A DNA stretch of 64,000 bases from Thalassovita mangrovi (GTDB lineage: Bacteria > Pseudomonadota > Alphaproteobacteria > Rhodobacterales > Rhodobacteraceae), in NCBI RefSeq assembly GCF_009857745.1, contig NZ_WWEN01000003.1:310001-374000 (forward strand). The letters are read 5' to 3'. Positions 1 through 9,319 of the stretch are shown here, in pieces. Each line of letters starts with the position of its first letter. Within the stretch, counting starts at the first letter, position 1. The notes below the pieces were generated by a model, which was not told where the DNA came from, searched no databases, and saw nothing but the letters and a program-made list of their open reading frames with translations. The position numbers and the translations under genes are program-made.

Positions 1-8
1 GGGGCGAC

Positions 9-23
9 GGGGGCAGCGCCCCC
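9..23 (-). terminator. GC hairpin downstream of the GST gene, possible weak terminator
   Basis: A six-base-pair GC stem (GGGGGC at 9-14, GCCCCC at 18-23) with a three-base loop lies just after the stop of the minus-strand GST gene. No T-run follows it inside the window, so termination is only a guess. Confidence 0.3.
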
Positions 24-37
24 AAACAAGCCCGCGA

Positions 38-703
38 TCAGAAATCCAGGTCGGAATAATGCGCCGGCTGCGGGAAGCCAGGAATCTGGTCGGCCAGGAT
101 CGACCGGAAGGCCGGGCGCGACTTGATCTTGGCGTACCAATCCTTGACCACCGCGTGGCGGTTCCAATCCACGTCACTGATGTAATCGAGCGCCGACAGA
201 TGCGCGGCGGCGGCGAAATCGGCGATGCTCATCGTGTCGCCCGCCAGCCAGCGGCGCTGATCCAGCAGCCACGCCATGTAATCGAGGTGATACTTGATCT
301 TCTGCGCCCCGGCTTTCACGTTCTTCGAATCCGGGTATCCCAGCCCCATCACCTTCTTGTTGACCCGCTCGTAAAGCAGTTTCGACGTCACCTCGTGATG
401 GAACTTGTCGTCGAACCACGCGGCCAAGCGGCGCGCCTCGTACCGTTCATCGGGCGTGCGCGGCAAAAGCGGCGGGTCGGGATAGACTTCTTCGAGATAT
501 TCGATGATGGCGCCGCTTTCGGCCATCGTCTTGCCGTCCAGCCGCAGCACCGGCACCTTGGCGCCGGGGTTGCGGCGCAGGAAATCGGTATCCTGTTCCC
601 AGTAACGTTCCTCGACCAATTCGCATTCGATGCGCTTTTCGGCCAGGCACAGGCGGACCTTGCGGCAGAACGGGGACAGGGGGAAATGGTACAGCTTGGC
701 CAT
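38..703 (-). CDS. glutathione S-transferase family protein
   Basis: This is a cytosolic GST-fold protein of 221 residues, the usual length. The N-terminal thioredoxin-like domain (about residues 1-78) has an SPFCRKV active-site region, the VPVL segment with its cis-proline, and the glutathione-binding ESGAI motif. A helical C-terminal domain follows, with the N-capping pattern of SIADFAAAAHL near residue 160. I chose the ATG at 703 over an in-frame GTG at 709. Its substrate cannot be predicted; this class includes detoxification and stringent-starvation-like proteins. The neighbour mtgA has the same orientation but no evident functional link. Confidence 0.9.
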   Translation of the reverse strand: MAKLYHFPLSPFCRKVRLCLAEKRIECELVEERYWEQDTDFLRRNPGAKVPVLRLDGKTMAESGAIIEYLEEVYPDPPLLPRTPDERYEARRLAAWFDDKFHHEVTSKLLYERVNKKVMGLGYPDSKNVKAGAQKIKYHLDYMAWLLDQRRWLAGDTMSIADFAAAAHLSALDYISDVDWNRHAVVKDWYAKIKSRPAFRSILADQIPGFPQPAHYSDLDF

Positions 704-768
704 CGGCACTCGGATCTCTGATTAGCGGGAACGGGCGTTCCTTTGAATGCCCGCTTGGGCGTGGATTT

Positions 769-1497
769 TCAATCCTCGAAACACGCGGCGCGGCCGTCTC
801 GGCGGATCGTTTCCGCCCCGTCCAGGATCGTTGCGGCGCGCCGCCGCACGAATTCGGCGGGCTTGGAGGCCGAACGCGCCTTGGGCGAGGGCAAAATCGC
901 CGCCAGCCGCGCCGCCTGCACCGGTGTCAGGTCGGCCGCCTTCACCCCAAAATAGTGCCGCGCCGCCGCTTCGACGCCGAACACGCCCTCGTCGAATTCC
1001 GCCACGTTCAGGTAGACCTCGACGATGCGGCGCTTGGTCCAGACCAGTTCGACCATCGGCGTCATCGCGGTTTCCAGCGCCTTGCGCAGCCAGTTGCGGC
1101 CATGCCAGAGGAAAGTGTTCTTCACCACCTGCTGGCTGATCGTCGAGGCGCCGCGCGTCGCGCCGTCTTCGATCGCGGCGCGGATCGCCGCCATGTCGAA
1201 ACCCCAGTGGCTGCAGAAATTGGCATCCTCCGCCGCCACCACCGACCGCGCCATCACCGGCGCGATGTCTTCCAGGTCGGCCCATTGCCGCTTGATCCCG
1301 CCAAGCCGGTTTTCTTCCTGCTTCATGTAGATCGTAACGGGCGGATTGACGAAGGCATAAGTGGCGATCCAGACCATCGACAGGCCCCAGACCACGATCA
1401 GCGCGCGCAGGCTCCAGCGCGCCAGCCAGCGGATGGGCCGGATCGGCTGCTTCTTCGCCTTGGTTTTCTTCCTCGATGTCCGGGTCTTGCCTGCCAT
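769..1497 (-). CDS. mtgA: monofunctional biosynthetic peptidoglycan transglycosylase
   Basis: MtgA polymerises lipid II into glycan strands at the periplasmic face of the inner membrane. The 242-residue product has a basic cytoplasmic tail, one membrane segment at about residues 25-50 and a single GT51 domain without a transpeptidase domain. The catalytic EDANF motif (Glu90) is present, followed by the QQVVKN and RKALE-type motifs of the family. I chose the ATG at 1497 because the upstream in-frame extension to 1575 has no signal or family similarity. A G-U-tolerant hairpin at 732-753 lies downstream but lacks a T-run. Confidence 0.93.
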   Translation of the reverse strand: MAGKTRTSRKKTKAKKQPIRPIRWLARWSLRALIVVWGLSMVWIATYAFVNPPVTIYMKQEENRLGGIKRQWADLEDIAPVMARSVVAAEDANFCSHWGFDMAAIRAAIEDGATRGASTISQQVVKNTFLWHGRNWLRKALETAMTPMVELVWTKRRIVEVYLNVAEFDEGVFGVEAAARHYFGVKAADLTPVQAARLAAILPSPKARSASKPAEFVRRRAATILDGAETIRRDGRAACFED

Positions 1498-1615
1498 GTT
1501 CCAGCTATAGGCGCGGGCCGGGGTTGAGAAAAGGGCTCTGTTGGTTTTGCCCCAAATCAAGGCAGCGCTTCGCAAGTCCCCCTATTCCTTCGGCATGCTG
1601 CAAAGGAGTTCTGCG

Positions 1616-2122
1616 ATGAAGACCAACCAACTGCCGCACTACGACATGGACGACAACCCCACCGGATGCTGCCCGCGCTTCCATCCCGAGGTTTGGGACG
1701 GGGTGGAACTGCATTTCGAAGACAAGCCCTTCGTACGGGCCGAAACCAAGTCGGTGATGCATGTGCCGGTGAACATGGGAAAGGTGTTTTCCCGGGTTCA
1801 GGAGCATTTCGAATCCTCCGGCGGCTTCGATCCCGACGACACCATCGTGATGAGCCGCGATCTGTCGCCCTGGACATCCGAACATCTGTTCGCCGCGCCG
1901 CACCCGGTACCGGAAGAAGAAATGGTGACCCTGTCGGGGGATTTCATCACCAAGGTGTTCGAAGGCCCCTACAAGGAGGCCAAGGACTGGTATGACGAGA
2001 TGAAGCAGATGGCCGCCGCGCGCGGCAAGACAGATGGCGAGGTCTGGTTCTTCTACACCACCTGCCCGAAATGCGCCGAGGTCTACGGCAAGAATTACGT
2101 CGTCGGGCTGGCTGAGGTCTGA
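1616..2122 (+). CDS. conserved hypothetical protein with CC and CPKC cysteine motifs
   Basis: I do not recognise a characterised family; database homologues are, from memory, often labelled only hydrolase. The soluble 168-residue product has no signal peptide or membrane segment. It carries a Cys-Cys pair near the N terminus (GCCPRF) and a CPKC pair near the C terminus (TTCPKCAEVYGK), which together could bind a metal. The middle part with alternating strands could be a GyrI-like small-molecule-binding fold, which is a guess. The ATG at 1616 was chosen because AAGGAG at 1602-1607 is well placed. It is transcribed convergently with gltB across a bidirectional terminator. Confidence 0.75.
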   Translation: MKTNQLPHYDMDDNPTGCCPRFHPEVWDGVELHFEDKPFVRAETKSVMHVPVNMGKVFSRVQEHFESSGGFDPDDTIVMSRDLSPWTSEHLFAAPHPVPEEEMVTLSGDFITKVFEGPYKEAKDWYDEMKQMAAARGKTDGEVWFFYTTCPKCAEVYGKNYVVGLAEV

Positions 2123-2130
2123 GGCAAAGA

Positions 2131-2166
2131 AAAACGGCGGCCCCGCAAGGCCGCCGTTCTGTTTTT
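2131..2166. terminator. bidirectional rho-independent terminator
   Basis: A perfect ten-base-pair stem (2133-2142 with 2149-2158, loop CCGCAA) has A-rich sequence on its left and CTGTTTTT on its right. T-runs therefore follow the stem on both strands. It sits between the convergent genes ending at 2122 and 2183. Confidence 0.9.
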
Positions 2167-2182
2167 CGTCTCTAATCCGGGC

Positions 2183-5100
2183 TTATTCCGCCGGAACCGC
2201 CTTTTCCTCGAGGCTCAGCGGGTGCGGAATGTGGATCAGCATTTCCTTCGGGCAGACCTGGACGAAGTTCTGCAACTCGCTATCCCAGTGCTGCAGGATT
2301 TCGGCGGCCTTGCGGCTACCGGTTTCCGCCAGGTGCTGTTCGATCAGGCCCTTCAGCTGATCGTGCCAGTAGGGCACGGTCACCGGGCAGGTCACCAGCG
2401 TTTCCATGTTCATCATGGTGTCGGCCTGACCTTCCGGATCATAGAGATAGGCCATGCCGCCGGTCATGCCCGCGCCGAAGTTGGCGCCGATCGAGCCCAG
2501 GATCACGGCCACGCCGCCGGTCATGTATTCGCAACCGTTCGAACCGCAGCCTTCGATCACCACGTTCGCGCCCGAATTCCGGACCCCGAAACGTTCCCCG
2601 GCGCGGCCCGCCGCGAACAGGAACCCGTCGGTCGCACCGTAAAGAACGGTGTTGCCGATGATGGTGTTGTCCTCGGCGACCAGCGGGCTGGCCATCGGCG
2701 GACGCACCACCACGGTGCCGCCCGACAGGCCCTTGCCGACATAGTCGTTGGCATCGCCCGACACTTCCAGCTTCAGACCCGGTGCCGCGAAGGCGCCAAG
2801 CGACTGGCCAGCGGACCCGGTCAGCTTCACCGTCAGGTGATCCGGCTGCAATGCGTTGCGCATGCCGAAATTCTTGACGATGTGGCTTGAGGTGCGGGTG
2901 CCGACGGTGCGGTCGGTGTTCTGCACCGCGTAAGACAGCTGCATCTTTTCGCCGTCTTCCAGGAACCGCTGCGCGTCGCGCACGATTTCGGCGTCCAGCG
3001 TATCGGGCACCGCGTTGCGCGGCTTGTTGCGGTCATAGGTGATGTCCTTCACGCCATCGACCATCAGCAGCAGCGGGTTCAGGTCCAGATCGTCCAGATG
3101 CGCAGATCCGCGGCTGACCTGGCTCAGCAGGTCGGCCCGGCCGATCACCTCGTCGAGGCTGCGCGCACCGATGGAAGCGAGGATTTCCCGCACTTCCTGG
3201 GCGTAGAAGGTGATCAGGTTGACCACCTTGTCGGCGTTGCCGGTGAACTTGCCGCGCAGGGCTTCGTCCTGGGTGCAGACGCCCACCGGGCAGGTGTTCG
3301 ACTGACACTGACGCACCATGATGCAGCCCATCGCGATCAGAGCGGCGGTGCCGATGCCGTATTCCTCGGCGCCCATCATGGCGGCCATGACGATGTCGCG
3401 GCCGGTGCGCAGACCGCCATCGGTCCGCAGCGTCACCCGTTCGCGCAGGTTGTTCATCGCCAGAACCTGATGCGCCTCGGTCAGGCCCATTTCCCACGGC
3501 AGACCGGCGAACTTGATCGAAGTCGCGGGCGACGCGCCGGTGCCACCATTGGCGCCGGAAATCAGGATGATATCGGCCTTGGCCTTGGCCACGCCGGCGG
3601 CGATGGTGCCAACGCCCGAAGACGCGACCAGCTTCACCGTCACCTTGCAGCGCGGGTTGATCTGCTTGAGGTCATAGATCAGCTGCGCCAGGTCCTCGAT
3701 CGAGTAGATATCGTGGTGCGGCGGCGGCGAAATCAGCGTCACGCCCTTGGTCGAATGGCGCAGACGGGCGATCAGGTCGGTGACCTTCATGCCGGGCAGC
3801 TGACCACCTTCACCGGGCTTGGCGCCCTGGGCCACCTTGATTTCAAGTTCCTCGCACTGGTTCAGGTATTCGGCGGTCACGCCGAAACGGCCCGACGCCA
3901 CCTGCTTGATCTTGGCCGACGGGTTGTCGCCGTTGGGTTCCGGCACGAAGTGTGCCGGATCTTCACCGCCCTCGCCGGAATCCGACTTGGCGCCGATCCG
4001 GTTCATCGCCACGTTCAGCGTCTTATGCGCCTCGGGGCTCAGCGCGCCCAGCGACATGCCCGGCGTCACGAAGCGTTTGCGGATCGAGGTGATCGATTCG
4101 ACCTCTTCGATCGGCAGCGGCTTGCCCAGCGGTTTGAAATCCATCAGGTCGCGCAGGTGGATCGGCGGATTGCTTTGCATCTTGGCCGAATACTGCTTCC
4201 ACAGCTCGAACGACGCGCGGTTACAGGCCTGCTGCATCAGGTGCATAGTCTGCGCGCCCCAGGCATGGGTTTCGCCGGATTTCCGCGCCTTGTAGAAGCC
4301 GCCGATCGGCAGCACGTCGCGGCCGCCGCGCCAGCCTTCGGCGTGGACGTCTTCGACCTTCTTCTGAATGCCGCTGACACCGATGCCGGAAATGCGCGAG
4401 GTCATGCCGGGGAAGAATTCCGCCACCATGGCACGCGACAGGCCCACCGCTTCGAAGTTCAGGCCGCCGCGATAGGACGAAATCACCGAGATACCCATCT
4501 TGGCCATGATCTTCAGCAGGCCCTGGTCGATGGCGTCGCGATAGCGCCGGGTCGCTTCGGTCAGGGTGCCGTCAAGCAGACCGCGTTCGATCCGGTCGGC
4601 CAGGCTGTCCTCGGCCAGATAGGGGTTCACGACGGTCGCGCCGCAGCCGATCAGCACCGCGAAGTAGTGCGGGTCGATACATTCGGCAGACCGCACGTTC
4701 AGCGAACAGAAGGTCCGCAGGCCCTTGCGGGTCAGGTGCGAATGCACCGCGCTGGTGGCCAGGATCATCGGCATCGCGATCCGGTCTTCGCGCTGGTTCT
4801 GGTCGGTCAGCACAAGGTGACCGGCGCCGGAGCGCACGGCATCCTCGGCCTCGTTGCGGATCCGCTCCAGATGGGCGCGCAACGCGCCGGCACCGGCTCC
4901 GGCGGGGAAGGTGCAATCCAGCTCCACCAGGTCGGCGTTGAACTGGCGCACCAGTTCCGCCCACTGGGAATTGCCCACGAAGGGGCTTTCCAGCACCAGG
5001 ATTTCGGTCTGCGCCGAGCTTTCGTCGAGCACGTTCTTCAGGTTGCCGAAACGGGTCTTCAGGGACATCACCCGGTATTCACGAAGCGAGTCGATCGGCG

Positions 5101-6721
5101 GGTTGGTCACCTGAGAGAAGTTCTGGCGGAAGAAGTGGCTCAGCGGGCGGTATTGCTTGGACAGAACCGCCGACGGGGTGTCGTCACCCATCGAAGCCAG
5201 CGCTTCCTTGCCGTCCTCGGCCATCGGCGCCAGGATCTGTTCCAACTCCTCAAGCGTGTAACCGGCCGCGATCTGGCGCTTGCGCAGTTCCGACCCGGAG
5301 AAGACCGGCTTTTCGGTCAGCCCGGACAGGGCTTCGTCCAGATCGTTGATCTTGCCGACCCAGTCGCCGAACGGCTGGCTGGCGGCCAGTTTGTTCTTGA
5401 TCTCGGTGTCGTGGAACAGTTGGCCTTCCTGCATGTCCACGGCCAGAAGCTGACCCGGGCCAAGCGCGCCCTTTTCCTTCACCGTCGCCTCATCGGCGGG
5501 GACCATGCCCGCTTCGGACCCGGCGATCAGCAGGTCGTCCCCGGTCACCACGTAGCGCATCGGGCGCAGACCGTTACGGTCCAGACCGGCGCAGACCCAG
5601 CGGCCATCGGTCATCGCCAGCGCGGCGGGACCGTCCCAGGGTTCCATGACGGAGTTGCAGTAGCTGTACATGTCACGCCAGGCGTCGGGCAGTTCCTTGG
5701 CCTGCTTCGACCAGCTTTCGGGCACCAGCATGGTTTTCGCCATCGGCGCGTTGCGGCCGGCGCGGACCAGCACCTCGAACACCGAATCCAGCGCTGCCGA
5801 ATCCGACGACCCCGACGGGATGATCGGCTTGATGTCTTCGGCCAGGTCGCCGAAGGCGCTGGAAGCCATGCGGATCTCATGGCTCTTCATCCAGTTCACG
5901 TTGCCCTTCAGCGTGTTGATTTCGCCGTTATGGGCCAGCATGCGGAACGGCTGCGCCAGCCACCATTCGGGGAAGGTGTTGGTCGAATAACGCTGGTGAT
6001 AGATCGCGAAGGCGGATTCGAACCGTTCGTCCTTCAGGTCGGGATAGAATTCGGCCACCTGTTCAGCCAGCATCATGCCCTTGTAGATGATCGAGCGGCA
6101 GGACAGCGAACAGACGTAGAGGCTGCCGATACCCGCGGCGGCGGCGGCCTTTTCGATCCGGCGGCGGATCACGTAGAGTTCGCGTTCGAACGCTTCCTCG
6201 TCGATGTCCTTGGCGTTGGAAATCAGGATCTGTTCGATCTCGGGCCGGGTTGCGTTGGCCTTTTCGCCAAGGCAGGAAATATCGACCGGCACGTGGCGCC
6301 AGCCATAGATGTGGTGGCCCATCCGCAGGACTTCGGATTCGACGATGGTCCGGCAGGTTTCCTGTGCGCCGAAATTGGTGCGCGGCAGGAACACCTGGCC
6401 GACGGCCATCAGGCGGTCGGCATGCGGTTCGTGTCCGGTGCGGCGGATCTGGTCATAGAAGAAGGGCACCGGGATCTGCACGTGGATGCCCGCGCCGTCG
6501 CCGGTCTTGCCGTCGGCGTCGACCGCACCGCGGTGCCAGATCGCTTTCAGCGCGGTGATACCGGATTCGACCACCTTGCGGCTCGGCTTGCCGTCCAGGG
6601 ACACGACAAGACCAACGCCGCAGGAGGAATGTTCATCCTCGGCCCGGTACATGCCGTTTTCGGCGACCCATTGGCGCTTGGCTTCTTCGGCCGCGACCCA
6701 GTTTTCATCATATTTCGTCAT
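2183..6721 (-). CDS. gltB: glutamate synthase (NADPH) large subunit
   Basis: GltB transfers the amide nitrogen of glutamine to 2-oxoglutarate, giving two glutamates, in complex with GltD. The product is 1512 residues, full length for the family. A short propeptide precedes the catalytic Cys34 (SSCGVG), which becomes the N-terminal nucleophile after processing. The glutaminase domain is followed by a central linker domain, the FMN synthase domain with GEGGEDP and the loop after it, the [3Fe-4S] cysteines at about 1133, 1139 and 1144 (C-x5-C-x4-C), and a C-terminal glycine-rich GXGXG beta-helix. The ATG at 6721 has a good AAGGAAGGG upstream; an in-frame TTG at 6727 does not. It lies 88 bp after gltD and is probably co-transcribed. 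Confidence 0.97.
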   Translation of the reverse strand: MTKYDENWVAAEEAKRQWVAENGMYRAEDEHSSCGVGLVVSLDGKPSRKVVESGITALKAIWHRGAVDADGKTGDGAGIHVQIPVPFFYDQIRRTGHEPHADRLMAVGQVFLPRTNFGAQETCRTIVESEVLRMGHHIYGWRHVPVDISCLGEKANATRPEIEQILISNAKDIDEEAFERELYVIRRRIEKAAAAAGIGSLYVCSLSCRSIIYKGMMLAEQVAEFYPDLKDERFESAFAIYHQRYSTNTFPEWWLAQPFRMLAHNGEINTLKGNVNWMKSHEIRMASSAFGDLAEDIKPIIPSGSSDSAALDSVFEVLVRAGRNAPMAKTMLVPESWSKQAKELPDAWRDMYSYCNSVMEPWDGPAALAMTDGRWVCAGLDRNGLRPMRYVVTGDDLLIAGSEAGMVPADEATVKEKGALGPGQLLAVDMQEGQLFHDTEIKNKLAASQPFGDWVGKINDLDEALSGLTEKPVFSGSELRKRQIAAGYTLEELEQILAPMAEDGKEALASMGDDTPSAVLSKQYRPLSHFFRQNFSQVTNPPIDSLREYRVMSLKTRFGNLKNVLDESSAQTEILVLESPFVGNSQWAELVRQFNADLVELDCTFPAGAGAGALRAHLERIRNEAEDAVRSGAGHLVLTDQNQREDRIAMPMILATSAVHSHLTRKGLRTFCSLNVRSAECIDPHYFAVLIGCGATVVNPYLAEDSLADRIERGLLDGTLTEATRRYRDAIDQGLLKIMAKMGISVISSYRGGLNFEAVGLSRAMVAEFFPGMTSRISGIGVSGIQKKVEDVHAEGWRGGRDVLPIGGFYKARKSGETHAWGAQTMHLMQQACNRASFELWKQYSAKMQSNPPIHLRDLMDFKPLGKPLPIEEVESITSIRKRFVTPGMSLGALSPEAHKTLNVAMNRIGAKSDSGEGGEDPAHFVPEPNGDNPSAKIKQVASGRFGVTAEYLNQCEELEIKVAQGAKPGEGGQLPGMKVTDLIARLRHSTKGVTLISPPPHHDIYSIEDLAQLIYDLKQINPRCKVTVKLVASSGVGTIAAGVAKAKADIILISGANGGTGASPATSIKFAGLPWEMGLTEAHQVLAMNNLRERVTLRTDGGLRTGRDIVMAAMMGAEEYGIGTAALIAMGCIMVRQCQSNTCPVGVCTQDEALRGKFTGNADKVVNLITFYAQEVREILASIGARSLDEVIGRADLLSQVSRGSAHLDDLDLNPLLLMVDGVKDITYDRNKPRNAVPDTLDAEIVRDAQRFLEDGEKMQLSYAVQNTDRTVGTRTSSHIVKNFGMRNALQPDHLTVKLTGSAGQSLGAFAAPGLKLEVSGDANDYVGKGLSGGTVVVRPPMASPLVAEDNTIIGNTVLYGATDGFLFAAGRAGERFGVRNSGANVVIEGCGSNGCEYMTGGVAVILGSIGANFGAGMTGGMAYLYDPEGQADTMMNMETLVTCPVTVPYWHDQLKGLIEQHLAETGSRKAAEILQHWDSELQNFVQVCPKEMLIHIPHPLSLEEKAVPAE

Positions 6722-6809
6722 ATCCAACCCTTCCTTGTCTGGTGGGTCAGGGCCCGGTCAGAGGGCCCAGAGAATTCGGTGGGGCGGGCGGGGGACCGCC
6801 CGGAATGGT

Positions 6810-8243
6810 TCATTCGGCGGCGACGGCCTTGGCGTCGTTCAGGTAATCGAGGATCGCCTCGGCGCTGTCGCGCCCGTCCTTGATCGCCCAGACCACCAGC
6901 GAAGCGCCGCGCACGATGTCGCCCACGGCGAACACACCATCGAGCGAGGTCTGCCCGGTCTGGAAATCGGCGCGGATGGTGCCCCAGCGGGTCACTTCCA
7001 GCCCGTCGACACCCCAGAGCTTGGGCAGGTCTTCGGGTTCGAACCCAAGCGCCTTGATCACCAGATCAGCCTCTTCGACATAATCGGCGCCTTCGATCAC
7101 CTCGGGGGCGCGGCGGCCCGATGCGTCCGGCGCGCCAAGGCGCATCTTCTGCACCATCACGCCGGTGACCGGTTCGCCGACAAAGCCCTTGGGCGCGGTC
7201 AGCCAGTCGAATTCGACGCCTTCTTCCTCGGCGTTCTGAACCTCGCGCTGCGAGCCCGGCATGTTGGCGCGGTCGCGGCGGTACAGGCATTTGACCGAGG
7301 TCGCGCCCTGGCGGATCGCGGTGCGCAGGCAATCCATCGCGGTATCGCCGCCGCCGATCACGACGACCTTCTTGCCCTTGGCGTTGAGCGAGCCGTCTTC
7401 GTATTCCGGCACCTCGTCGCCGAAGCTGAGCTTGTTCGACACGGTCAGGTAATCGATGGCGCGCACGATGCCCTCGGCGGTCACGCCCGGATAGGTCAGC
7501 ACGCGGGTTTTATAAACGCCGGTGGCGATCAGAACCGCGTCATGCTTGCCGCGGATCGCGTCGAAGCTGAGGTCTTCGCCGACATTGCAGTTCAGCACGA
7601 ATTCGACGCCGGATTGTTCCAGCTGTTCGACCCGGCGCATCACGATGTCCTTTTCCAGCTTGAAGCCAGGAATGCCATAGGTCAGCAGCCCGCCCGCGCG
7701 GTCGTAACGGTCATAGACGGTGACCTGCACGCCAGCGCGGCGCAGCATGTCGGCCGCGGCCAGACCGCCGGGGCCCGCACCGATGATGCCGACCGACTGG
7801 TCGCGCTCGGTTGCCGGGGTGATCGGCTTGACCCAGCCCTGTTCCCAGGCCGTATCGGTGATGTATTTTTCCACCGACCCGATGGTCACGGTGCCGTGGC
7901 CCGACTGTTCGATCACGCAGTTGCCTTCGCACAACCGGTCCTGCGGGCAGATGCGGCCGCAGATTTCCGGGAAGGTGTTGGTCGACTGGCTGATCGCGTA
8001 AGCTTCTTCCAGACGGCCGGAAGCGGTCATCCGCAGCCAGTCGGGAATGTTGTTGCTCAGCGGGCAATGCGCCTGGCAATAGGGCACACCGCATTGGCTG
8101 CAGCGGCTGGCCTGTTCCTTGGCCTTTTCATCGGCGAATTCCGCGTAGATTTCGTTGAAATCCTTGTTGCGCTGATCGGCGTCACGCTTTGAGGGCATGT
8201 CGCGTTCGATCGACACGAATTTCAGCATCGGTTGCTTTGCCAC
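6810..8243 (-). CDS. gltD: glutamate synthase (NADPH) small subunit
   Basis: GltD oxidises NADPH through FAD and passes electrons through [4Fe-4S] clusters to GltB. The 477-residue product has two cysteine groups (C48, C51, C56, C60 and C95, C99, C105, C109), an FAD-binding IIGAGPGGLAAA motif near residue 150 and a second NADPH-binding VVVIGGGDTAMD motif near 290. Start is a GTG at 8243, supported by AGGAAAGG seven bases upstream. The gene precedes gltB, the reverse of the E. coli gltBD order. Between the two genes (6728-6809) are two GC-rich inverted repeats (6750-6768 and 6786-6801) that may fold in the mRNA. Confidence 0.96.
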   Translation of the reverse strand: MAKQPMLKFVSIERDMPSKRDADQRNKDFNEIYAEFADEKAKEQASRCSQCGVPYCQAHCPLSNNIPDWLRMTASGRLEEAYAISQSTNTFPEICGRICPQDRLCEGNCVIEQSGHGTVTIGSVEKYITDTAWEQGWVKPITPATERDQSVGIIGAGPGGLAAADMLRRAGVQVTVYDRYDRAGGLLTYGIPGFKLEKDIVMRRVEQLEQSGVEFVLNCNVGEDLSFDAIRGKHDAVLIATGVYKTRVLTYPGVTAEGIVRAIDYLTVSNKLSFGDEVPEYEDGSLNAKGKKVVVIGGGDTAMDCLRTAIRQGATSVKCLYRRDRANMPGSQREVQNAEEEGVEFDWLTAPKGFVGEPVTGVMVQKMRLGAPDASGRRAPEVIEGADYVEEADLVIKALGFEPEDLPKLWGVDGLEVTRWGTIRADFQTGQTSLDGVFAVGDIVRGASLVVWAIKDGRDSAEAILDYLNDAKAVAAE

Positions 8244-8377
8244 GTCGCTGCCTTTCCTGAAGGAAGAATTAGAGTCGGCGCTTAATACGTTACCTTAAAG
8301 ATGAATAAAAGTCACACATGCTGACCTACATTCGCAGAATACCCGTTGAAACTGCTGCCATGCAGCAATTTGGCGCA

Positions 8378-8406
8378 TTTTATAGGTCCGATACGGACCT
8401 ATAAAA
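8378..8406. promoter_or_regulatory. 29-bp palindrome in the gltD-uppP divergent region, probable operator
   Basis: Two perfect 13-base arms (8378-8390 and 8394-8406) flank the spacer ATA. The arms begin with T-runs and end with A-runs, the opposite of a rho-independent terminator, so a dimeric DNA-binding protein is more likely. A smaller inverted repeat, TGCTGC-CAT-GCAGCA, lies at 8353-8367. The site is 62 bp upstream of the uppP start and about 135 bp upstream of gltD. No regulator for it is visible in the window. Confidence 0.6.
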
Positions 8407-8468
8407 AATCTTTCCCCGCGTTCTCAATGCTTTATACCACAAGAAACCCTTGCATCACAGAGCCGCCA

Positions 8469-9272
8469 ATGACCTTCATCCATCTGCTCATTATCGCGCT
8501 GATTCAGGGCGTTACCGAATTTCTTCCCATTTCTTCCTCGGGCCACCTGATTCTTTTTCCGAATCTTACCGGGCTGCAGGATCAGGGTCAGGTGATCGAT
8601 GTCGCCGCCCATGTCGGCACTCTGGCGGCGGTGGTTCTGTATTTCTGGGCCGATGTCCGCATCGGTCTGGCGGGGATTCCGCGCATGCTGACCGGGCGGA
8701 TCGACACGCCCGGTTCGAAACTGGCCTTCCTGCTGGCGCTGGCGACGATCCCGGTGATCCTGTTCGGGCTGGTGCTGAACCTGACCGGGATCGACCAGAT
8801 GCTGCGCAGCACCGCGGTGATCGGCTGGACCATGCTGGGTTTCGGGCTGGTGCTCTACTGGGCCGACCGCAAGGAACCGTCGCCGAAAACCGATGCCGAC
8901 TGGTCGCTGATGGATGCCTTGATGATGGGTCTGTGGCAGGCGGTGGCGCTGATCCCGGGCACGTCGCGGTCGGGGATCACCATCACGGCCGGGCGGATGC
9001 TGGGCTATAACCGGCACGACGCGGCGAAACTGTCGATGCTAATGTCGATCCCGACGATTTTCGCCAGCGGCGCGCTGCTGACCGCCGAGATGATCGGCAC
9101 CGCCGATGCCAGCGCCGCGCGGGACGGGGCCGTCGTCGCCGGCATGTCGTTCATATCGGCGCTGCTGGCGCTCAGCCTGATGATGCGGCTGCTGCGCACC
9201 ACCAGCTTCACGCCCTATGTGATCTATCGCGTGATCCTGGGCGCGATCCTGCTGTTCATCGCCTATACGTAA
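8469..9272 (+). CDS. uppP: undecaprenyl-diphosphatase (BacA/UppP)
   Basis: UppP dephosphorylates undecaprenyl diphosphate in the inner membrane to recycle the lipid carrier for cell-wall synthesis; excess gives bacitracin resistance. The 267-residue, multi-membrane-segment product carries both signature motifs: the N-terminal GVTEFLPISSSGHL (Glu17, His26) and the later PGTSRSGITI. The ATG at 8469 was chosen because the motif then starts at the family-typical position; the upstream in-frame region has no family similarity. It converges with the NDUFA9-like gene across a hairpin. Confidence 0.95.
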   Translation: MTFIHLLIIALIQGVTEFLPISSSGHLILFPNLTGLQDQGQVIDVAAHVGTLAAVVLYFWADVRIGLAGIPRMLTGRIDTPGSKLAFLLALATIPVILFGLVLNLTGIDQMLRSTAVIGWTMLGFGLVLYWADRKEPSPKTDADWSLMDALMMGLWQAVALIPGTSRSGITITAGRMLGYNRHDAAKLSMLMSIPTIFASGALLTAEMIGTADASAARDGAVVAGMSFISALLALSLMMRLLRTTSFTPYVIYRVILGAILLFIAYT

Positions 9273-9300
9273 AAGGGGCGGGCCAAGGCCCACCCCTTTG
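9272..9300. terminator. hairpin terminator between uppP and the NDUFA9-like gene
   Basis: Arms at 9272-9284 and 9287-9299 pair over 13 positions with one mismatch around a two-base loop. On the minus strand the stem is followed by TTTTACG, so it probably ends the minus-strand gene best and may serve both. Confidence 0.75.
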
Positions 9301-9319
9301 AAATCCTATCGGACCGAAA

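Noticed and set aside
3098-6883. Long open frame of 1261 codons on the plus strand opposite gltB
   Set aside because: It is antisense to a full-length, motif-complete gltB. Its His/Arg/Gly/Gln-rich composition is typical of a GC-rich shadow frame, and it has no family motif.
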